Shown here piece after piece: positions 31,995 through 43,900 of a stretch of DNA of 45,909 nucleotides (position 1 is its first letter; each line of letters begins with the position of its first letter). The position numbers and the translations under genes were made by a program. The DNA lies in NCBI GenBank assembly GCA_017477125.1, contig JAFUXN010000037.1, forward strand, positions 1-45,909, in the 5' to 3' direction. The notes below the pieces were generated by a model. It did no database searches. It worked only from the letters and a program-made list of their open reading frames with translations, and had not been told where the DNA came from. Source of the stretch: Selenomonadaceae bacterium (GTDB taxonomy: Bacteria > Bacillota > Negativicutes > Selenomonadales > Selenomonadaceae).

Positions 31995-34900
31995 CTGTTG
32001 AACCTCGCCTTATGTCTTGTGTTGAGCGCCAACGCCGTCGTCGATGCCTTCAATTGATCGATCGGATCGTCTGTCGGCAGCTCGACGCCCTCATTGATCG
32101 CCATCAATCCGTTGAGAGGATCGTCGTCTGTCGTCGAAGGCTCGAACCAATATTCGTCCGCCGCAAGTTGAGCGGAGTTTTCATTGATCGTGATCGCCGA
32201 CAGTCCATAGCTCGCCACGTTCTTAATCGTCAGCGTGCCGTTGTCGGTCTGATACACAATGTCGCTGCCGCTGATACGCGAGCCCGTCAAATCGGCTTCA
32301 AATGTCACGCTGTCGTTGTCCACATTGAAGTGGTACACCACATCGTTGCCGCCGCTGTAAATGATCTCGTCGGCGCCTGTGCCTGCGTACAATTTATCGT
32401 TGCCCGCTCCTCCGCTCAACGTCGAGCCGCCCGATCCCGCGCGGAGCTCGTTCGCCTTATCGTCGCCGGTCAAGACGATCGCGCCGGTGTAGCTCGACGC
32501 GTTGATGTCCTTGAGCTTGTTGACGTAATCCGCCACGTTCAATTCGTTGTTGCCGCTCAAATCGGCGTCCGAGCTCACAGCCAAAGCGCTCTTGCTGCTG
32601 TTGTAGGAGACGCCCGAGGGCAAAGTCTCTGCGTACGTGATCAGTTCGGCGCCGCTTTCGTCGACCACAATCAATTGAGCAGGAGAGTTGTGGATGGTCA
32701 ATCGGTTGTCGCCGATCGTCAGGATAGCATTGCGACCGCTCTCGCGGAAATCCGATTTCTCGATCGAGTTCACTCCGATCAATTGAATTGTATCGCCGTC
32801 GCTGTAATTGTAGATGTGATCATTGCCCGTGCCGTACTCATACACAAACACGTCGGCGCCTTCTCCGCCGTAGAGTTTATCATTGCCTTCGCCGCCGTTG
32901 AGAGTTGAGCCGCCGGAGCCCGCTTTCAGATCATTTGCCCTGTCGTTGCCGGTCAAGGCGATCTCGCCATCGTACGCGCTCGCATCGATGTCTCGAATAT
33001 TGCTTGCAAGCGTCGACATATCAAACTCATTGCCGTCGGTCAAATCGGCTCCGCGAGCGATCGTCAGTTTCGTTTTGCTTGCATTGTAAGAGATGCCGGT
33101 CGGCAAATCCATGCCATATGTCAAAAGCTCGTTATCGTTCTCATCGACGAATGCAATCTGCCCGGAAACATTGACCAACGTGAGGCGTTCGGTGCCGATG
33201 GTCACGATTGTGTTGCGACCGCTCTCGCGTATCGCCGACGAATCGAGCGCGCTCACTCCCACCAGCTTGATCACGTCGCCGTCCGCATTGCTGTAGTTAT
33301 AGATGTAATCGTTGCCGCCGCCCGATTCATAAATGAACGTGTCTGAACCCGTGCCGCCGTACAACTTATCATTGCCCGCGCCTCCGTCGAGAGTGCTGCC
33401 GCCGCTGCCGCCGTGCAATTCATTTGCTTTATCGTTCCCGACGAGATTCAATTCGCCCTCGTAATTTTCGCCGTTGATATTGCGAAGGCTGTTCGACAGC
33501 GTCGCCATATCAAACAGCTCAGATTCCAATGATGCTCCCCGACTGATCGTCAGCGTAGTTTTATCGGTCGAATACGAGACGCCGCTCGGCAGGTCGGCGC
33601 CGTAAGTGATCGTCTCGTCGGCATTGTCGCCCAACATCACCGTAATCGTCCCGCTCGGATTTCTCAACACAATGCGTTCGGAACCGAGATTCAATCTGAC
33701 GTTCGAACCGCTGTCGGTGAAAGCATCGCGCGTCAAAGTTCTCACGCCGTAAACTTGAATGATGTCGCCGTCATTGCCGTTGTAATTGAAAATCTGATCC
33801 GAACCTGCGCCAACGCTCACCACATAGGTATCGGCTCCTGCGCCGCCGTACAATTTATCAGCGCCGTCGCCGCCGTCGAGGGAACTTCCGCCGCTGCCGG
33901 CTCGCAATTCATTGGAGCGATCGTTGCCCTTCATGACGATCTCATGCCCGTAGCTCGTCGCGTCGATGTCTCTGATGTTATTGGAAAGAGTTGCCATGTC
34001 GAGCAACGGATTTTCCATTTGGTCGATGTTGCCGACGGTCAGCTTGGTGTGCGAAGAATTGTAAGTGATGCCGCTCGGAAGCACCTCGTCATAGGTCGCT
34101 TCCAATGTATCGCCGTCACTGTCGACCAAAACGATCGGACCCCAAGCATCGACAAAGGTCAGCCTTTGCGTCCCGATTGTCAGCACCACATTACCGCCTT
34201 GGTCTTGGAAATTCGAGCGATAAATCGTGGTCGAGCCGAGGTACTGCAAAACATCGCCGGCACTTCCGTTGTAGTTGAAGATGTAATCGTTGCCGTCGCC
34301 CGTCATATAGGCAAAGGTGTCTGCGCCCGCGCCGCCGTAGAGATAATCGGCGCCGGTTCCTCCGTTGATCGACGAGCCCGCTCCGCCCGCGCGCAACGAA
34401 TTTACGTACGAATCGCCCGCCAAAACCAGTGCGTTGGCGTCGTACGCGCTTGCGTCGATATTGCGCAGATTGTTTCCGTAGCTCGCAACCGAAAACTCGA
34501 GTTCGTCATCGCTCAAGTCGGCGTTCTCACCAATCACCAACGTCGTTCGATTGTCGGTGTAATGCACTCCCGAAGGCAGGCTCGAGCCGTAAGTGAACAG
34601 CTCATCGCCGTTCTCGTCGAGAATCTCAATGCCTCCGGTCGGGCTCGCCAACATGACTTTCTCATTGCCCAATTGCATGTAGACGTTCCCGTTGCTTTCG
34701 ATGAAACTGTTATTGGTCAAAGCCGCCGAACCCAAAACTTGGATCACATCTTCTTGATCGCCGTTGTAATTGTAAATGACATCGTTGCCGCCGCCGACAG
34801 TCAAAACGAATACGTCACGACCGTTGCCGCCGTAAAGTCTATCAGTTCCCGCCTTGCCTTCGAGTGTGGAGCCGCCCGATCCCGCACGCAATACGTTCGC

Positions 34901-37900
34901 ATATCGATTGCCTCTCAAGTAAAGCTCGCCCTCGTAAGCGGAGCCGTCGATGTTGCGAAGATTGTTCGCCAACGAATCCATGTCGAACTCGGGATTTTCG
35001 AGCGTCGTTCCGCGAGCGATTGTCAAGTTTTGTTTGTTGTCGGAATAGCTCACGCCGCTTGGAAGCGTTTGATCGTAGCTGATGATCTCTTCGCCGTCCT
35101 CGTCGATCAATTTTATGCTGCCCTCGGGCTCGACGAGCGTCAATTGACTGTTGCCCATCGAAAGCACGACGTTTTTACCGGAATCGCGGAAGCTCGACTT
35201 GGTGATGGCGGAAGTGTCGCCGAGAATCTGAACGACGTCCATGGCATCGTCATTGACGGCGGAATAATAGAAGATGTAATCATTGCCCTCGCCGATCTGC
35301 CAGACGAAAGTGTCAGCGCCCTCACCGCCGTAGAGTTTATCGACAGCCGCGCCGCCGTCCATGGAAGAACCTCCAGAGCCGGCATAAAGCTCGTTGGCTT
35401 TGGAATCGCCGATCAAAGTGACGGCGTCGGGGTACTTGGACGCGTCGATGGTCTTGAGGTTGTTGGAGAAATTCTCGACGTAGAAGGTGCGCTGTTCGTC
35501 GTCGAGGTCGGCGTTTTGTGAGACGTTGAGCTTAGTCTTGTTGAAGTTGTAGGTGACGCCGGAGGGGAGGCTGGAGGAGTAGACGAAGGGATTTTCCTCG
35601 TCGATGTCTTCGCCAAAGACGGTGATGGCGCCGACGGGATCGACTAATGTCAAAGTGTTTGTGCCGATCTGAATGATGGTATTGCCGTTGGCGGAATCTC
35701 TGAAGTTATTGCGAGTGATGGTGCCGCTGTAGCCGAGGATTTGAATGGCGTCGATGGCGCCTTCGGAAGTTGAGTTGAAGTTGTAGATGACATCATTGCT
35801 GTCGCCGAACTGATATTGGAAGAGGTCGGCGCCGTTGCCGCCGTAGAGGTGATCAATGTAGCCGCCGCCGTTTAGAGTTGAACCGCCGGAGCCTGCCTTG
35901 ATGACGTTGGAATTGGAATTGCCGACGATGGAGATTGGTTCGGTGCGATTGGCGGCTTCAATTGTGGCGACGAGAGATGAGAAGTTATCGGCGGTGAGGA
36001 CGGAATTCGGATAAGCGTCGGAGACGTTGAGAGTGCGATTATCGGAAGACAGGGTGATGCCGGTGGTGTCGAAGGAAGTAAGTTCGGCGCCTTCCTCGTT
36101 TAGGACAGAGACGGGACCTTTTGAATTGATCAAGGTGAGCATGCCGCCGCCGATCGAGACTTGGACGTAACCGTTGTCGAGCAACTGAATGGCGTCGCGG
36201 TTTAAGGAATCAACGCCGTCGACGATGATGACGTCGGGGTTATCGAGATCGGAGGCGTCGAAATTATAGATGGTGTCATCGGACTTACCCGGAGTGATGC
36301 GAAAGACGTCGACGCCGTCACTGCCGTAAAGTTTATTGCTGCCGCTGCCGTTGCCGTCGAGCGTGCCGCCGCCGGGGCCGGCGTGAATTATGTTATCGTT
36401 TGAGTTGCCGATGATCTCAAGCTCGAGAGTACGATTGGTGGCGAAGATGCTCTTGATGGAGGAATTGAAATCGGAGGCGTTGAAGGTGGTGTCGGCGTAA
36501 TCATCATCGATGTAAGCGACGGATTTATCGTCGGAGAGTGTGACGCCGTCGGGGAGATCGTAGGTGAAAATTTCATTGCCGTTCTGATCGACGAGATTGA
36601 TTGCGGAGCCTCTCGGGTTGTGGAAGATGATCTGATTGGAGCCAATCGAGAGGGTGGTATTGGAGCCGACCTCGTTGAAGTTGGCGGAATCGATTTCGCC
36701 GACCGCGCCGACGAGGGCGACAACATCTTCGGCGCCGTCGAGGGTAGTGGAGTAATTGAAGATGTGCTTGGTACCGGAGCCGAGTGTGACGACAAAAGTA
36801 TCAATGCTTCTGAAGTAAGCGTCGCCGTAGAGGGAATCGGTTCCTGCGCCGCCGTCGAGAGTATTGTTATAGATGCCGGCGCGAATGATGTTGTTGTTTG
36901 AGTTGCCGACGATGGAGATGCCGTCGCCGGTATATTTATCAGCATTGATGACGGTGAGCAGGGAGCTGTAATTGGAGGCGTCGACGATTGTATCATTGTA
37001 ATTGCTGTCGATATTGAGAGCGCGATCGCCGTAGATGCTTGAGCCCGAGGGGTCGAAGGAATTGAGCTCATTGTTGTTCTCGTCGACGACGGAAATGACG
37101 CCGCTCGGCTCGAGCAAAGTGATGGTGTCGTTGCCGAGGTTGATCCGAACGATGTTGTTATCGGCGAGGGCGAAAGCGGACTTATCGAGTGAGTCGATGC
37201 CGAGGGCTTGAATGACGTCGGCGGTGATTGGATCGTTCGAATTGAAGTTTGAGATGGTGTCGTTGCCGCTCGAGCCGACGGAATGAATGAAGACGTCGGC
37301 GCCGTCGCCCGCGGTTATGAAATCGTTGGCGGAGGAGGGCTCGATGATGCCGCCGCCGCTGCCGAGCGTGATGAAGTTTTGGAGATTGTTGGCGGTGATG
37401 TTGAGCTCGGTGGTGCGATTGGAGGCGTCGATGGAGACGAGGGAGCTGCCGAAGTCGGTGAGGTTGAAATCGGTCGGGTTGAAGTTATCATCGACGGTGA
37501 TGGCGGTGCGCTCGTTATTGATGGTGATGCCGTTGAGATCGGCGGTGAACTGATCGGTGATGTTGGTTGAACCGAACTCGACGGCGATCTGTTTATTGGC
37601 GTTGATGAGGGTCAAGGTATCGGTGCCGAGGTCGACGAGAGTGAGCGTGTCGTTGACGGGTACAAAATTTGAATTATCGATGGTGCCGATACCGTAGAGG
37701 TGAATGACGTCGGTGTCGCCGAAATCGAAGATGGTATCGTTGCCGGAGCCGAGCGTGAAAACGATTATGTCATTGCCGTCGCCCGCGTAGATCAAATCGT
37801 CGCCCGCGCCGCCGTCGACGGAACCGCCGGACGCTACGGTGATGTTGTTATCGTTTGAGTTGCCGATGATGTTCAGGTCGGCGAAATACGGCGAGGCGTT

Positions 37901-40900
37901 GATGTTGATTAGGATTGAATAATCGCCGGCGTCGAAGAGGCTGTCGTCGTTTTGGTAATCGGAAGAGACTGTGACGCTTCTTTGATTGGTGGAGAAGATG
38001 AGCCCGTTGGGATCGAATGTGACGGATTGCGGATCGTCGTCGGAACCGTAATTGACGACGATATTATTTGAGGCGAGATTTCTGAAGAAGATGGTATCGT
38101 CGCCGAGGTTGAGCAGGATGACGCCGTTGCCGCGATTGACGAAATCGGTTTGAGAGATGGAATCGGAACGACCGATGAGGCTGACGAGATCGGACTCGGC
38201 GTTGTAACCGTAGACAGTGACGAGACCGCTGCCGACGGAATGAACGATGGTATCTGCGCCGTCGCCGAGCTGAATGCGATCGTTGCCGCCCGCGCCGTCG
38301 ACAAAGCCGCCGCCGCTCCCGACGCTGATATCGTTATCGAGCGAGTTGGCGGTAATGTCGAGGGCTGTGCTGATGGCGAGCGCATCGATGGATCTGAGCG
38401 ACGAATAAGAATTGCCGTCGAAGGAATCAAGGGTGAAATCGGTGTCGATGGTGACGGCTTGAGCGGAGCGACTGAAGATCAAGCCGGTGGTATCGACGGT
38501 TATGAGAGAATCGTTGATGGCGATGTTGATGAGGTTAGAGGAATCGATCAGCGAGATGGTATCGTCGCCGAGGTTGATGGCGATGTTTCCGTTGGCGAAT
38601 TGGTAGGCACCGCCGAAGTCGGGATTGCCGACGACGGAAATGAGATCGCCGTTGTCTGCGTTGAAGGAAACGAGGCTCAGGCGTGATGAACCGTCGACGG
38701 AATGAACGATGGTATCTGCGCCGTCGCCGAGCTGAATGCGATCGTTACCGCCGTTGCCGTCGACGAGCGCGTTGCCGTTGCCGACGGTGATGAAATTATT
38801 ATTGGAGTTGCCGACGATATAAAATTCGTCGTAGCGTTCGGAAGCGTCGATGCCGCTGAGGGAAACATATTCGTTTGCGTCGAAGACGGTACTGTTGTAA
38901 TCGGAGCCGACGGAAACGGTTTGGAGGTTGGAACTGAAGGCGAGCCCGTTGACGTCGATGGTGGAGAGGCTGTCGCCGATGGCGAGAGCGATGATGCCGT
39001 TCGATGGATTATTGAGGGCGATGGTATCGGTACCGAGGTAAATGCGCAGGACGTTGTTATCGAACGGGAAGACGCCGGTGATGGAAGCGTCGCCGGAAAG
39101 TGAGATAAGATCGCCGCTATCGGAATCGTAATTATCGAGAGTGATGCGCTCGCCGTTGATGGAATGAACTACGGTATCGGCGCCGCCGCCGAGAATGATG
39201 CGATCGTTACCGCCGTTGCCGTCAACGAGTCCGCCGCCGCTTCCGACGGTGATGGTGTTGCCGAGCGAATTGCCTGTGATGTTGAAGGCGACGGAAATAT
39301 CTTCGGCGTTGATTGAGGCGAGTGAGGCGTAATCGGAAGCATCGAAGGCGGTATCGTTGTAGTCGTTGGTGAGTGTGACGGACTGAAGATTGGCAGTGAA
39401 GGTTATGCCGGCAGTATCGACGGTGACGATCGAATTTCCGACGGCGAGATTAACGATTTCCGATGCATCGCTCAAAGATAAGGTGTCGCCGCTGCTGAGG
39501 CTGACGGCAATTCTTCCGTTGCCGAATGAGTAGACGTTGCGAGCATCGATGTTAGAAGCGCCGACGAGTGAAATGAGATCGCCGCTGTCGCCGTCATAGC
39601 CGTAGAGGGAATCGCGCCCGCCGCCGACGCTGTGCACAACGGTATCGACGCCGCTGCCAAGCGATATGAGGTTATTATTTTGATTGGAGTAGATGAGCAT
39701 ATCGACGTTGGCGGCGGATGCATCGATGGAAACGATATCGGAGTAATGGTTGGCGTTGAAGGCGGAGCCGTTGAAAGAGCTGCCGAGGGTGACGGCTTGG
39801 AGATTATTGGCGAAGGTGATGCCTGCGGTATCGATGGTGACGATATTGGAATCGACGGCGAATGAGATGATCTCGTAGGGATCGATCAAGGCGATGGTAT
39901 CAGAGCTGCTCAAGCTGACGCTGACGACGGTGTTATCGTTGCGGATGAACGGGAAGACGAGTTGCCCGCTGATATCGGATATGCCTGAGAGGGAAATGAT
40001 GTCGCCGTTATCGTATTGATAAACAGAATCGAGCCCGGAGCCGATGGAGAAGACGACGGTATCATTGCCCGAGCCGAGGAAGAAGCTGTCTCTTCCGGTG
40101 CCGCCGTTTACATATCCGCCGCCGCTGCCGAGCGAGACGACATTATTTTGAAAGTTACCGACGATATTGAGGAGATCGCTGCGATTGGAGGCGTCGACGG
40201 TGATGATTGAATTACCGATGCGATCGATGGCACCGACGTTCAAGGAATCGGCGGCGTAATCGTTGTCGACGGTGATGGCGGTGCCCGCGTCATTTGCGAC
40301 GATGCCGGTATCGATGTCTTGATCGGCGTCGAAGGTGAGCTCGGAGATTTCCTCGGTGATGTTGATATTTATTCCGTTGCCCTTAACGATGGTGACGGAC
40401 CCCTGATTGGTATTGATAATGAGGTTTTTGTCGCTGACTACGGAATCGGTTATGCCGCCCTCGATGCTGAGAGTGTATCCGTCGTTATACTTGTAGACCG
40501 AATCGTTGCCGTTGCCGACGGCGATGAGCCCGCTGCCCTTGCCGAGCCTTATGGCATTATCGAGTTGATTGCCGCGTATTGTGACGGGAGCGGAGGAGTT
40601 TGAGGCTTTAATGGTTTTGACGGGAGAAGCGTAATTGGTCGCGTCGATTGAGCCGCTGAAATCTTTATCGAGCTTGATGATGGTATGAGTGGAATTGAAT
40701 GAGGCGCCGTCGGGCAAAGGAGCGTCATAAATTGTGTTTGAGGACTTACCGTTGTTGTTGACGACGCGGAGTTTTGAGCCGGCAGCGTCCTTGACGGTCA
40801 AGGTATCGCTGTTTGAGTAGAATATGACGTCGGCGCCGTCGACGGAGGTATTAATGACATCGACGTTGAGTTTGACGCGATCCTTGCCGCTCTCGTAATC

Positions 40901-43900
40901 GACGATGGTCAAATTGCCGCCGTCGAAGTAGAAAGTATCTTTAGCGTTGGTACCGAAGACGGTCTCGGAGTTATCTGTGACGGGCTCAAAGGTCGCGAAC
41001 TGTTTTGCGAGCCAGCGGAAGAACATGAAGCCGGCGGAGTAATCGGCGGAGGAATTGACGTTGGATCTCTCGACGTCGAGGCAGTTGGAAAGCTGATCGA
41101 CATCTCCTGCGAGCTCGAGAATTTGTCTGCCGCGGATATCGTCGATGCCGTGAGTAAGTTCCGCGAGCCCTTCCGTGACGAAAGCGGGGAGCCGACGGAA
41201 GCCGTTGATGTTGGCAGCCATGAGCGCGTGAGTAAACTCATGCGCGATGGTGCGGTCGAGGTAGGAATGACCGTCGTTGGTATAGCCGTTGACGTCGTCG
41301 TCGGTGATGGAATCGTATCGAGACATGGGGATAATAAGGTTGAGGGAATTTATGACGCCGTTTGAATCCCACGAGTAGGAGACGGAGGCGAGAGTTTTAA
41401 CGGTGGTATCATTATTGAACCGTACGTTGATGGTATTGACGGTGGTGCCGTCCTCATTGAACGAGAGCCCGTAGGATTCGAGATTGAGATCGAGCGCGCC
41501 TTTGATCCACCAATTGTAGAGTCCCTTGACGATATTTTGTTGAGTGGTGGTGAGCGACGAGCGTTCGGGGACGTTGACGGTGAGCCCGTTGATGGTGAAT
41601 GAGGTTGAGTCGGGGTACAGGGAGTCGTTTGGATTTTCCGGGACGATGGATTCAGCGGATTTAATGATCGAACCGCCGGCGTCCGAACCGATGATGGCTC
41701 CGGTATCGGTATTGCCGAGTATGATGCCGCAAGAATTTCGCAGGAAGGCATTGGGGGATTCGGCGTTTTGGCAATCGGAAATGAATGCGTCGATGGCGTC
41801 CTGAGCGGAGGAGTATGAGGAGCAGGCTTTGATGGCTTGATCGACGGCATGCGAGCCCGAGAGGGTCGTACGATCCAAGGCTCCCATAAAGTTTTTAATG
41901 ACGTTCAACGGGTCGCCTTCCTGCTCAACGGTGGTATCATCTTCGACGGAACTGCTGTCATCTTCGACGGAACTGCTGTCATCTTCAACGCTGGTGGTGT
42001 CTTCTTCAACGCTGGTGGTGTCGTCGTCAACGCTGGTGGTGTCGTCGTCAACGCTGGTGGTATCGTCTTCGACGGAAGTGGTGTCGTCTTCAACGGAAGT
42101 GGTATCATCTTCGACGGTGGTGGTGTCGTCTTCGACGGTGGTGGTGTCGTCTTCGACGGTGGTGGTGTCGTCTTCGACGGTGGTGGTGTCGTCTTCGACG
42201 GTTGATGTATCTTCTTCGACGGAACTGCTGTCATCTTCGACGGTTGTGGTATCATCTTCGACGGAAGTGGTATCTTCTTCGACGGAACTGCTGTCATCTT
42301 CAACGGTTGTGGTATCGTCTTCAATGGAACTGCTGTCATCTTCAACGGTTGTGGTATCTTCTTCGGCGGAAGTAGTATCGTCGGCGGGAGGATTGAAGGT
42401 TTCGGTGAACTGATCGCCGCGAGTGCCGATGAAGGAAACATTTTTACCGACGGCACCGGAGAGAGTTATGAAGCCGTTGCCGAGCCTGAGAATGACATCA
42501 TCACCGTCGACGGAGGAGCCGCTGATAGCGATGTTATGCAATTGAATTACGTCCCCGACCGTGTAATTCAGAATCAGATCATTGCCATCGCCGTTGGTGT
42601 AATCGTAAGTGATGCGTGATCCGATCGCATTGATGGTATCGTTACCGGTGCCCGCGACGATGGTCTGATGCCCGGCGTTGGAGTAAATGTAATCGTCGCC
42701 GACGCCGCCGTAGATGACGGCGTTATTATCGGAGGACTGAACGGAATCATCGCCCTCGCCGGCATTGATGGTGACGTAGCCGTCTCTTGAATCGGATATG
42801 ATTGAATCGTTGCCGCCGAGCGCATTAATCAAAACGTGGTCGCCGTAATTGGTGATGTTGTCTGCGTCTGCGGAGCCGTTGACGGTGACGTTATTGCGGA
42901 AGTTATTGAAATCGGTGCCGGGTGTGGTATCGACGTCCGCCTCGATGATACGAATTTCTTTATTGGCGGCGCGCTTGAGAGTGATGGTGCCGGAGGAGAG
43001 TTGGAGCAAGATATCCGAGCCGTTGATGGAGGAATCGACGACCTGTCCTTGAGCGAGCTGAATGATATCGCCGTTGGAATAATTATCGATGACGTTATTG
43101 GAAGAGGTGGCGCTCAAGAGAAAAATATCATCGCCGGAGCCGCCGACAAGAGTATTTGAGCCTGCGCCCGAGCGAATTACCGAGCCGCCGTTTGACGCGC
43201 GAATGACATTGTCGTTATCGTTGCCGACGATTTCAATGGGAGTTTTCATTTTGGAGGCGTCGATATCAGTGACGGTCTGCGCGTAAAGTCTGGCGTCGAG
43301 CTGACTGATGTAAGCCGAATTGACGTAGATGGTAGTGCGATCGATGTCGTAAGAAGCGCCATCGGGGAGGAGATTATCAACGGTATCGTCGACGGCGAGG
43401 GTGGCGAGCTCATCATTATCCTCGTTGAGAACTTCGGTGCGGTTACTGACGTTGCGAATGGTGACGGACATGTTGGCGGCATTTTTGACGGTGAGGGAGC
43501 CGTCGTTGGTATAGATGATGAAATCTCTGCCGACGATATTGGTGTCTAGGTATTCGACGTCGAGTTTAATGGTATCCTCTCGACCGTAATTGAAGATGAT
43601 GTCGTCACCGGTTGAATAACGGAAAGTCTCGATGGCTGCATTATCGCCGACGAGAGTATCATTGCCGTTGCCGCCGTCGAGAGTGGAGAAATCGCCGTGG
43701 TTGGTGATGGAGTCGTAACCGTCGCCGCCGTTTAATGAGACATACATGCCGCGATTGATTATGAGATCATCGCCGGTGTCGCCGTTGATGGTAGAGAAGT
43801 TGCCGAAGTTCTGAATTGAATCGGCGCGATCGCCCGCGTTGATGACGACGTTTGGACCGTAAGAGATGATGGTGTCATTGCCGTCGCCGCCGTTGATGGT

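Noticed and set aside
33755-35521. 588-codon plus-strand frame opposite the giant gene
   Set aside because: It follows the module periodicity of the opposite strand and has no start signal of its own.
41928-42382. CRISPR-like regularly spaced repeat
   Set aside because: Units are contiguous 21-bp codon repeats in frame with the giant protein; there are no spacers.
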